Assembly: GCA_013698195.1 (NCBI GenBank)
Contig: JACCVK010000255.1
Coordinates: 1 to 12,164, forward strand
Length of the DNA: 12,164 bases
Source: Actinomycetota bacterium
GTDB lineage: Bacteria > Actinomycetota > Thermoleophilia > Gaiellales > Gaiellaceae
Direction: 5' to 3'
Shown: piece by piece, positions 1-5,009 of the stretch
Layout of the letters: each line of letters opens with the position of its first letter
Numbering within the stretch: the stretch's first letter is position 1
The notes under the pieces: model-generated
What the model saw: only the letters and a program-made list of their open reading frames with translations
Database searches by the model: none
What the model was told of the DNA's origin: nothing
Translations under genes and position numbers: made by a program

Positions 1-1
1 G

Positions 2-178
2 GCGTCAGCCGATGGGCACTACACGCACGCGGCTCGAGAGGAGTCGGACCCCCTCGGGTTCGGCCGGACGATCTGCGGGCGGAAAGTCACGTTCCGTTAC
101 GGGGCGACGCCGACGGACACCGTCTCGATGATCTTCTGCAAGGCGTGCCGCAGCTACCTGGAGCTGAGGACGCTCTGA
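2..178 (+). CDS. 3' end of a small Cys-motif (possible zinc-ribbon) protein, partial
   Basis: The frame is open from base 2 to the TGA at 176-178 and gives 58 residues with no usable start before a late internal ATG (codon 40), so the gene most likely begins upstream of the window. The visible part contains TICGRKV and, near the end, FCKACRSY, that is one isolated Cys and a CxxC pair, plus a GHYTH segment near the left edge. This spacing suits a small metal-binding fold, common among short phage proteins, but no specific family is recognised. The stop overlaps the next start as TGATG, so the two are probably translated together. A real gene is likely; the function is unknown and zinc binding is inference. 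Confidence 0.6.
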   Translation, partial: ASADGHYTHAAREESDPLGFGRTICGRKVTFRYGATPTDTVSMIFCKACRSYLELRTL

Positions 179-387
179 TGGCCCGCGTCTCGGCGATCGG
201 CTCCGAGTACGTGAACCTCGTCCTCACCGTCCGCGAGGCGAAGATGCTCTGGCGGGCGGCGGGTGAGCTGCTCGAGAACACCGCGGCCCTGGAGGCGTTT
301 CCCGACGGCCACGATCGAGCTGCCGCCTTTCGCGCGCAGGATGCACTCGGGCGCGGGTGGGCTCTCGCCGCCCGAGGCAAGCAGTAA
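178..387 (+). CDS. Small hypothetical protein, 69 aa
   Basis: The ATG at 178 overlaps the upstream TGA (TGATG) and has AGGA about seven bases upstream, so it is preferred over a GTG at 145 that lies inside the preceding gene. The product begins MARVSAIGSEYVNLVL, is rich in Ala, Glu and Leu, and looks mainly helical, with no membrane segment and no Cys motif. No family is recognised. It sits in a run of small neck-type genes and is probably co-translated with the upstream gene. Its stop TAA is part of TAAGCT, a -10-like hexamer seven bases before the next ATG. Confidence 0.7.
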   Translation: MARVSAIGSEYVNLVLTVREAKMLWRAAGELLENTAALEAFPDGHDRAAAFRAQDALGRGWALAARGKQ

Positions 388-390
388 GCT
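385..390 (+). promoter_or_regulatory. Possible -10 element (TAAGCT)
   Basis: TAAGCT fits the TAnnnT pattern and lies seven bases before the ATG at 398, which would give a nearly leaderless transcript. No convincing -35 is seen at 16-18 bases upstream. The element overlaps the stop codon of the preceding gene, so the match may be chance. Confidence 0.2.
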
Positions 391-397
391 CGGCGCG

Positions 398-736
398 ATG
401 TTCACCGTCAGCGGGTTCTTCCGTGACCGGAGCGACGAGTTCGGCCGCTCCGCTCACGTCGGCTGGTGGGAGCCCGAGTTACGGGCGGAGGTCGAACGCT
501 CGAGCCGTCTGATCCGCGGGCTCTACGGCGACGAGGACGTCGTGCTCCGAGCCGCCGCTGACGAGCAGCTAGGACGTAGGTACATGGCGACGCCGGAGGG
601 GCCGACGTACCTCGCGAACCTCGACCTCGACGCCGCTGCCTTCGTGCAGATCACGTCCTACTTCGAGGCGGGCTACGAGGTCACGGGGACGATCCCGAAG
701 CTGCCGACCGGCGTCCCCGAGGGGGCGATTCCGTGA
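398..736 (+). CDS. Hypothetical neck-region protein, 112 aa
   Basis: The ATG at 398 is chosen over upstream in-frame starts because those lie inside the preceding gene. No Shine-Dalgarno sequence is obvious in CGGCGCG before it. The product is acidic and soluble-looking: an N-terminal part with GWWEPEL, then a helical stretch rich in Glu, Arg and Ala, then a C-terminal GYEVTGTIPKLPTG segment. Its length and its place just before a gpG-like gene suit a head-closure or connector protein, but no signature motif is visible and that role is only a positional guess. The stop TGA (734-736) overlaps a GTG that opens a seven-codon frame running to the next gene. Confidence 0.7.
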   Translation: MFTVSGFFRDRSDEFGRSAHVGWWEPELRAEVERSSRLIRGLYGDEDVVLRAAADEQLGRRYMATPEGPTYLANLDLDAAAFVQITSYFEAGYEVTGTIPKLPTGVPEGAIP

Positions 737-756
737 TCGTGTACCTCTCCCGCTAG

Positions 757-1242
757 ATGCCGCTCGACCTCGATTACGAGGACGGGGACGTTCGGGCACG
801 ACTCCAATGGATCGTCGCCCAGCTCATCGACCTCCGGCCGTTCTGGCCGAAGGTCGTTTCGCTTGCGATCGAGTGGTGGGGAAAGCAGTTCGACACCAAC
901 GGCGGCTTCGGCGGACGTCCCTGGCCCGCGCTCTCGCCGGGCTACGCCGCCTGGAAGGCGGTCAACTACCCCGGCCGCGGGATTCTCGTGCTCGACCGGG
1001 ATCTCCGCGCGGCCGTCTCTCTCCCTGATCGGGTGATGTCCCCCTCTACGCTCGAGCTGACGATCCCGTGGGCCCGGCTGAAGGGCGAGAACGTCGACGT
1101 TTCCTGGCACCAGCTCGGGACGGCGCGGATGCCCGCCCGCCCGATCGTCTTCGGCGACCCGCTTCCGGCGCAGGCGGCGCTCGACCTCGACCGCGTGATG
1201 GATGAGTACCTCGACGATCTCGTCGCTCGGTCCGGCTTGTAG
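757..1242 (+). CDS. Mu gpG-like virion morphogenesis / tail completion protein, 161 aa
   Basis: The protein matches the pattern of the phage virion morphogenesis family (Mu gpG type, tail completion). A helical N-terminus is followed by FGGRPWPAL (51-59), an aromatic/Lys stretch GYAAWKAV (62-69), GILVLDRDLRAAV (75-87), and the hallmark C-terminal block HQLGTARMPARPI (118-130), which corresponds to the conserved HQ-G and PARP segments. The length is usual for the family. Members act at the head-tail interface, finishing tail attachment. The ATG directly abuts an in-frame TAG (TAGATG) and has no visible Shine-Dalgarno, which suggests coupling to upstream translation. Finding this gene upstream of the capsid genes, not downstream, is unusual. 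Confidence 0.85.
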   Translation: MPLDLDYEDGDVRARLQWIVAQLIDLRPFWPKVVSLAIEWWGKQFDTNGGFGGRPWPALSPGYAAWKAVNYPGRGILVLDRDLRAAVSLPDRVMSPSTLELTIPWARLKGENVDVSWHQLGTARMPARPIVFGDPLPAQAALDLDRVMDEYLDDLVARSGL

Positions 1243-1245
1243 GGA

Positions 1246-1251
1246 TAAACT
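1246..1251 (+). promoter_or_regulatory. Possible -10 element (TAAACT)
   Basis: TAAACT lies four bases after the TAG that ends the gpG-like gene and about 32 bases before the ATG at 1284. A start near 1258 would leave a normal leader containing the strong ribosome-binding site at 1271. No TTGACA-like -35 is present at the usual distance. Confidence 0.25.
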
Positions 1252-1270
1252 CTGGCCGTCAAACGATCGA

Positions 1271-1276
1271 GGAGGT
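1271..1276 (+). promoter_or_regulatory. Strong ribosome-binding site (GGAGGT)
   Basis: GGAGGT, preceded by CGA, sits seven bases before the ATG at 1284. It is the best match to the anti-Shine-Dalgarno sequence in the window, where most genes rely on coupling or weak sites. It is the main argument that the very short acidic frame at 1284 is a real and well-translated gene. Confidence 0.85.
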
Positions 1277-1283
1277 AACACCG

Positions 1284-1415
1284 ATGGGCGAGTCCACAGA
1301 GAAGGTCACCGAGTCCAGCGAGACAAAGGTCTCCGAGGAGACAGTCACGGAGCCGGTGCCCGCCGAGGAGCCCGAGGACGATGAGACCGAGGACGACGAC
1401 GAGGATGCGTCCTAG
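1284..1415 (+). CDS. Very acidic small protein, 43 aa
   Basis: This short frame starts MGESTEKVTESSETKVSEE and ends in an Asp/Glu run, DDETEDDDEDAS. Nearly half of the residues are Asp or Glu and there are no aromatic residues at all, so it is almost certainly disordered. The GGAGGT site seven bases upstream supports real and probably strong translation. Small acidic phage proteins can be assembly chaperones, nucleic-acid mimics or decoration peptides; nothing here decides between these. The 3' end overlaps the start of the next, Arg-rich gene by 11 bases. Confidence 0.75.
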   Translation: MGESTEKVTESSETKVSEETVTEPVPAEEPEDDETEDDDEDAS

Positions 1416-1734
1416 AGATCAAAGACGGGCGGAGGGCGACGAGTCCTCCGCCCTTTCTCCTCGGGAGATTCAGCGCAAGCGGATCGAAGAGGAGCGCGAG
1501 GCGTACCGCGCCGAGCGTGATCGCCTCGCCCGCGAGGAGCCCGAGCCCCGAGTCGCGAGAGAGCCGGGCGAGCGACCTCCTGCGCGAGGCGACGGCGCGA
1601 GGCACGGGATCCCCACCGCGTTCGTCGATCGACCGCGGCCGACGATGAAGCTCCGCTGCCGGACGTGCCGAGCCCTTCTCGTCCAAGACGCTGAGACCGG
1701 GCGGTTCGCCTGTCCTCGCGGATGCCCGCCGTGA
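1405..1734 (+). CDS. Basic helical protein with C-terminal zinc ribbon, 109 aa
   Basis: The ATG at 1405 is preferred. An earlier in-frame ATG at 1381 would only add an Arg/Thr stretch that mirrors the acidic run of the upstream gene in another frame. The N-terminal half is a charged helix rich in Arg and Glu (EIQRKRIEEEREAYRAERD), likely a coiled coil. The C-terminus has LRCRTCRALL and then FACPRGCPP, a CxxC plus CxxxC arrangement typical of a zinc ribbon. The protein could bind nucleic acid, or bind the acidic neighbour with which it overlaps; both are inference. No named family is recognised. The stop lies at the foot of a small hairpin (1733-1755). Confidence 0.7.
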   Translation: MRPRDQRRAEGDESSALSPREIQRKRIEEEREAYRAERDRLAREEPEPRVAREPGERPPARGDGARHGIPTAFVDRPRPTMKLRCRTCRALLVQDAETGRFACPRGCPP

Positions 1735-1755
1735 CCGCCTGACCCGAACGCGGTC
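1733..1755 (+). terminator. Weak hairpin after the zinc-ribbon gene
   Basis: GACCGC (1733-1738) and GCGGTC (1750-1755) form a perfect six-base stem with an 11-base loop, beginning within the stop codon of the preceding gene. No T-tract follows, so it is at best a weak or partial terminator separating this gene from the tRNA unit. Confidence 0.25.
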
Positions 1756-1785
1756 GGTCGGCCGCGCGTGATCCGCCGACGCCGT

Positions 1786-1791
1786 TAGGCT
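1786..1791 (+). promoter_or_regulatory. Possible -10 element for the tRNA unit (TAGGCT)
   Basis: TAGGCT fits TAnnnT and ends ten bases before the first base of the tRNA at 1802, which is the spacing expected if transcription starts just ahead of the tRNA. It lies in the only real gap between the upstream genes and the tRNA (1735-1801). No clear -35 is visible. Confidence 0.35.
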
Positions 1792-1801
1792 CACGTCGCG
1801 A

Positions 1802-1874
1802 TGCGGAGTGGAGAAGCTGGTATCTCGTCAGCCTCATAAGCTGAAGATCGCGGGTTCGAGCCCCGCCTCCGCTA
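1802..1874 (+). tRNA. tRNA with CAU anticodon (Met elongator or Ile2)
   Basis: A full cloverleaf folds by eye. The acceptor is 1802-1808 with 1867-1873 (six good pairs). U8 and G9 are followed by a D-stem GAGA/TCTC with a GG-containing loop. The anticodon stem is TCAGC/GCTGA with loop CTCATAA (anticodon CAU at 1835-1837). The variable loop has five bases, and the T-stem is GCGGG/CCCGC with TTCGAGC. The discriminator is A1874 and CCA is not encoded. The anticodon stem lacks the three G-C pairs of initiators, so it is an elongator Met or a lysidine-modified Ile tRNA. The first acceptor pair is a U-U mismatch. tRNAs are common in phages but usually not inside the head block. Confidence 0.93.
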
Positions 1875-1878
1875 CTCG

Positions 1879-2355
1879 ATGATCGAGCTGGAGCCCTACC
1901 TCGACTCGTGTCGAGCTGCGCTCGCGGCGGGGCTACCGGCTCGACTGACGGCGATCGACTCCGAGCTGGAGCATCCCCGTGAGGACGACTACTACGTCGG
2001 CGTCGTAAAGGTGCCGCTGCGCTTCCCGCTCGTCGAGGTCGCTGTGGCCGACTGGCAGATGACCGACTTCGATCTCGGGCAGCTCTCCGCCACCGCTGAG
2101 TTCACGCTCATCGTCTCGGCCACGATCCGCACCGCCGAGCAGTCCACCGATCGGCTCTACCGGATGCTCATGCGCTACACGCGAGCGATCCTGAACGTCG
2201 TCCTCGACCCGGCCGTATTCCAGGCTGGCGGCGTCGTGACCTCCGTCCAGGGGGGCTACCGGATGAATCCGGACGATCGCCGTGACGCTGCCGAGGTCAC
2301 GGGGGCGACCGCGCTCGCCTTCACGATCGAGACGTCGGACTCCCGCGAGCTTTAG
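1879..2355 (+). CDS. Putative neck / tail-terminator-like protein, 158 aa
   Basis: The ATG is only four bases after the tRNA 3' end, and the sequence before it is tRNA without a Shine-Dalgarno motif, so initiation is either leaderless after tRNA processing or coupled. The protein starts MIELEPYLDSCRAALAAG and continues with mixed alpha/beta segments: KVPLRFPLVEVAVADWQ (about 49-65), a strand region EFTLIVSATIRT (74-85), a helix DRLYRMLMRYTRAIL (91-105), and a C-terminal YRMNPDD with final strands. Its size and alternating pattern resemble small neck or tail-terminator proteins of siphoviruses. I am not sure of the family. Confidence 0.8.
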   Translation: MIELEPYLDSCRAALAAGLPARLTAIDSELEHPREDDYYVGVVKVPLRFPLVEVAVADWQMTDFDLGQLSATAEFTLIVSATIRTAEQSTDRLYRMLMRYTRAILNVVLDPAVFQAGGVVTSVQGGYRMNPDDRRDAAEVTGATALAFTIETSDSREL

Positions 2356-2356
2356 G

Positions 2357-2370
2357 CTCCGATACTAGGA
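2357..2370 (+). promoter_or_regulatory. Repeated start-site motif, copy 1 (CTCCGATACTAGGA)
   Basis: First of three identical 14-base copies, here six bases before the GTG of the 877-residue gene. GATACT (2361-2366) could be a -10 hexamer, placing the transcript start next to the GTG. AGGA could also serve as a weak ribosome-binding site. In this copy only TCC and GGA can pair, because the base after GGA is C. Confidence 0.6.
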
Positions 2371-2375
2371 CTACT

Positions 2376-5009
2376 GTGAAGCGCCACACCGATCGCGAGT
2401 TCGCCGATCCCTGGGGAGGCAAGCCCGGCACGAACTGGACGCAGGTCTCGCCCGCAGATCGAGCCAAGCTCAAGGGGCTGATGGAGCACTATCGGAAGCA
2501 GCCTCGCCCGTTCACTGCCTGCGTGCGCGACAACACGAAGCGCTTTGGGCCCGACGGGGCGAACCGCGTCTGCGCCGTGCTCAAGGATCTCATCCACGGC
2601 GGTACTGATTGGCGCAAGGGCGGCAAGAAGATGGCCGAGGAGATCGTGCTCACTCCCGATGAGCTGAGGGCGGTGATCGAGCAGGCCGAGGCGATCATGG
2701 GCGAACGCGAATACTTCGGTTTCAATCCCGCGCAGCCCCGCGCAGCCGCCGGAGCGACGGGCGGCGGACGTTGGGCCGCGCCTGGCGGACGCTCGACGCA
2801 ACCTGCTCCTGCTCCGGGCGGCCGTACGACGCTCCCGGCTCCTGCTCCGGGAGGGACGACCCCTCGTCGTAGGAAGAGGAGGGACGTTCCCCAGACGAAT
2901 ATGCCGATCCGGGATGGGAGGGACGTTCCCCTCGCGCCGGGAGACGTCCAGACGAATATGCCGATCCGGGATGGGCGCTCGACGCAGCCTGCTCCCGCTC
3001 CCGGCGGCGAGCAGATCACGCTCCCGGCACCCGCAGAGGAGATGCCGAAGGACCAACTCATCAGTCAGCTTCGCAAGGTGATACCCGTGGTCGTGACGGG
3101 CGCTTCACCGACGGATGGAGTGACGGCGGTTCCGGGCGAACCTGTGGGTCGGCTCCCTTATCAGCCTTCCGATGGCCGCTCGACGATGCCTGCTCCGGCT
3201 GGCCGAACGACTCTGCCCGCTCCCTCAGACGGATCCGTGGCGCACAATCTGATCGGCCGGGTCGAGATTCCCAGGGCGATGACGCAGGAGCAGCTCATCA
3301 TCGAGCTTCGGAGGCTGGGAATCCTGGACTCGAGAGGGAAGAGGATCACGCTCCCGGCACCGATCGATCGCGAGTTCTTCGCCGAAGAGTTCTTCCACTC
3401 CGCACTTCGCTCGGGATTCAACCCCAATCAGCTCCGCGCTCCGAAGCACACCCCGATCGGCGGACGTTGGATCAAGGATCCTGGGGGGCTCGTGAAGACG
3501 GACGCCGGTGGACACGCCGATCTTAAGGGGGCCGTTCCGCCGATCCCTTCGAACCCGCTCCGTCGCGTCGGCGGGTCAATCACGCCGCTCAACCTGAAGG
3601 CTCCGCGGAAGAAGCGCTCGGGAAAAGGATCGCCCCGCGTTAGCGGGGCCGCCCGAAAGTCAACGGGCGTCTCTGACGCCGATCGGTCGCTTCGCAGAAC
3701 GCGCGCGCGACAGGAGCGCGAGGAGGGAACCCCGGCCTTCCAGGCTGGGGGCGACAAGCTTGGGCCGTCGACCGAAGATGATGTTTCGGCCGCCGGTCGT
3801 AAGCTCCTGGGTCCGCTCACGACGGATGAGCAACAGCGGTCTCTGCGCGTGGTACGCGATCGTTGGGCCGAGCTGGATCGACAGCTCCATGACTACATCG
3901 GAGCGCCCGATTCACCGCAGGCTCAGGAGATCATCCGCGAGCAGAAGGCGATCACGAAGGTTCTCCATCGTCACCATCTGGACACCGGCAATCCCGAGGG
4001 GATCGGTCAGCCGGGTGGTCCACGCGACGTCGTGATCGTCGGTGCCGGGCCCGCAGGACTTCAGGCGGCTATCTCCGGTGCCTCGGAAGGGCTCGACACG
4101 ATGCTCATCGACGCGAACGATCGCCCTGGCGGCCAGATCGGGATGTCGAGTCGGGTCGAGAACGTGCTCGGGTTCCCGGCCGGAATCACCGGCGCGAAGC
4201 TCGCTGAGCATGGGTTGACGCAGGCCGAGAGGCTGGGCGCTCACGCTGAGTTGGGGGTCCGCGTGAACCGGATCGAGCACGACCCGGCGACCGGGCTGAA
4301 GAAGCTTCATCTTTCGGATGGCCGAATGGTCGAGGCGCGGGCGGTGGTCGTCGCGGGCGGCGTGCAGCCGAGGCCGCTCAGCGGGGTTCCCGGTTCCGAC
4401 TCCCCTGACGTCGTCTATGGCGACTCGGCTCTCATTCGCGAGCGCGCGGGAGGGAGGTCGGTCGTCATCGTCGGAGCAGCCAACTCCGCGGGGCAGGCCG
4501 CACTCGACGTCGCCAGCACCGGTTCTCCGGTCACGATCCTCGTTCGCCGCGGCGGGCTGCGTTCCAAGATGTCGCACTATCTCGCCGAGCAGCTCGAGAC
4601 GCACCCGAAGGTTCGCATCCGTGCGCAGTCTGAGATCGCCTCGATGAAGGTGGGGTCGGACGGACGGCTCATTTCGGTCACGTTGAAGGATGGGACGGTG
4701 ATCCCGTGTGCCTCGGTCGGCGTTTTCATCGGCTCTGCTCCGGATACCTCCTGGCTTGGCGACATCGAACGAGATGAGCGCGGTTACATCACTGTCGGGA
4801 AGGGCGGAGCCGGAATGATGGAGACGAATATGCCGGGCGTGTTCGCCGCGGGTGACGTCCGAGCTGGGACGATCCACCGAGTCGCCTCGGCCGCTTCCGA
4901 CGGGGGCGCGGCGATCTCGGAGACGCACTCGTATCTGGCGGGGCTCCTCGCGACGACTCGGCCACCGAAGAAGCGCAAGTCGAAGCCACGTGAGAAGGTG
5001 ACGGCATGA
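2376..5009 (+). CDS. Mosaic head-region protein fused to a thioredoxin-reductase-like FAD domain, 877 aa
   Basis: The GTG start follows the repeated motif. Residues 1-80 contain PFTACVRDNTKRFG and VCAVLKDLI followed by DWR, a module I associate with actinophage head-region proteins. Module FNPAQPR...GGRW (116-133) is followed by a low-complexity region (about 140-330) with seven copies of a T-x-PAP motif. A second module, FNPNQLR...IGGRW (348-365), leads through a basic linker to a flavoprotein domain (about 551-857). The latter has VGAGPAG (555-561), GGQIG, the second nucleotide site VVIVGAANSAGQAAL (696-710) and the FAD-closing GVFAAGDVR (821-829). This resembles the reductase half of cyclic-nucleotide-binding/TrxR fusions. 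Where TrxR has CATC it reads VVYGDSAL (679-686), so dithiol exchange is unlikely. Substrate unknown; cargo enzyme role is inference. Confidence 0.93.
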   Translation: MKRHTDREFADPWGGKPGTNWTQVSPADRAKLKGLMEHYRKQPRPFTACVRDNTKRFGPDGANRVCAVLKDLIHGGTDWRKGGKKMAEEIVLTPDELRAVIEQAEAIMGEREYFGFNPAQPRAAAGATGGGRWAAPGGRSTQPAPAPGGRTTLPAPAPGGTTPRRRKRRDVPQTNMPIRDGRDVPLAPGDVQTNMPIRDGRSTQPAPAPGGEQITLPAPAEEMPKDQLISQLRKVIPVVVTGASPTDGVTAVPGEPVGRLPYQPSDGRSTMPAPAGRTTLPAPSDGSVAHNLIGRVEIPRAMTQEQLIIELRRLGILDSRGKRITLPAPIDREFFAEEFFHSALRSGFNPNQLRAPKHTPIGGRWIKDPGGLVKTDAGGHADLKGAVPPIPSNPLRRVGGSITPLNLKAPRKKRSGKGSPRVSGAARKSTGVSDADRSLRRTRARQEREEGTPAFQAGGDKLGPSTEDDVSAAGRKLLGPLTTDEQQRSLRVVRDRWAELDRQLHDYIGAPDSPQAQEIIREQKAITKVLHRHHLDTGNPEGIGQPGGPRDVVIVGAGPAGLQAAISGASEGLDTMLIDANDRPGGQIGMSSRVENVLGFPAGITGAKLAEHGLTQAERLGAHAELGVRVNRIEHDPATGLKKLHLSDGRMVEARAVVVAGGVQPRPLSGVPGSDSPDVVYGDSALIRERAGGRSVVIVGAANSAGQAALDVASTGSPVTILVRRGGLRSKMSHYLAEQLETHPKVRIRAQSEIASMKVGSDGRLISVTLKDGTVIPCASVGVFIGSAPDTSWLGDIERDERGYITVGKGGAGMMETNMPGVFAAGDVRAGTIHRVASAASDGGAAISETHSYLAGLLATTRPPKKRKSKPREKVTA
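2721..2774 (+). repeat. NPNQPR-GGRW module, copy 1
   Basis: Encodes residues 116-133 of the 877-aa protein, FNPAQPRAAAGATGGGRW. It follows an acidic helix and precedes the PAP-repeat region. One of four related modules in the two giant genes. Confidence 0.75.
2793..3362 (+). repeat. Degenerate PAP-repeat region with direct DNA repeats
   Basis: The encoded segment (residues about 140-329) holds seven copies of a Thr-x-Pro-Ala-Pro motif, for example STQPAPAPGG, TTLPAPAPGG and ITLPAPAEE. Between them NMPIRDGR occurs twice, encoded by an identical 28-base repeat at 2891-2918 and 2948-2975. A 15-base repeat, GGAGGGACGTTCCCC, occurs at 2878-2892 and 2917-2931. All repeat spacings keep the reading frame (57 and 39 bases). 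It is probably a flexible, Pro-rich linker or low-affinity binding array that grows and shrinks by slippage. Confidence 0.8.
3417..3470 (+). repeat. NPNQPR-GGRW module, copy 2
   Basis: Encodes residues 348-365 of the 877-aa protein, FNPNQLRAPKHTPIGGRW. It shares the AP-x(2)-T-x-IGGRWI pattern with copy 3 in the next gene, and leads into the linker before the flavoprotein domain. Confidence 0.8.
3633..3669 (+). repeat. Two tandem perfect hairpins inside the coding linker
   Basis: CCCCGC/GCGGGG (3633-3638 with 3643-3648, loop GTTA) is followed one base later by CGCCCG/CGGGCG (3650-3655 with 3664-3669, eight-base loop). Both lie in the basic linker between the second module and the flavoprotein domain. 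Confidence 0.6.
3730..3750 (+). repeat. Strong hairpin in the coding linker
   Basis: CCCCGGCCT (3730-3738) pairs with AGGCTGGGG (3742-3750) over nine positions including one G-U pair, with a three-base loop TCC. It is the third stable hairpin within 120 bases of the same linker. It has no T-tract and is not a standard terminator. Confidence 0.6.

Noticed and set aside
145..177. GTG start extending the 69-aa gene upstream
   Set aside because: It would overlap the preceding CxxC-encoding frame by 34 bases. The ATG at 178 has the TGATG overlap and an AGGA site.
1381..1404. Earlier ATG for the zinc-ribbon gene
   Set aside because: The extra residues (Arg/Thr-rich) are just the out-of-frame reading of the acidic gene's Asp/Glu codons.
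1733..1755. A strong rho-independent terminator before the tRNA
   Set aside because: The stem is only six pairs with an 11-base loop and no T-tract; kept only as a weak hairpin.
1801..1839. Short ORF starting at ATG 1801
   Set aside because: It reads the tRNA sequence and stops within it; the tRNA fold explains this stretch.
2793..3362. CRISPR-like or attachment-site repeats
   Set aside because: The repeats keep the coding frame, differ in length and spacing, and lack uniform spacers; they are protein-coding repeats.
4410..4436. A normal thioredoxin reductase active site
   Set aside because: The expected CxxC position reads VVYGDSAL, with no cysteine nearby, so disulfide reductase chemistry was not assigned.
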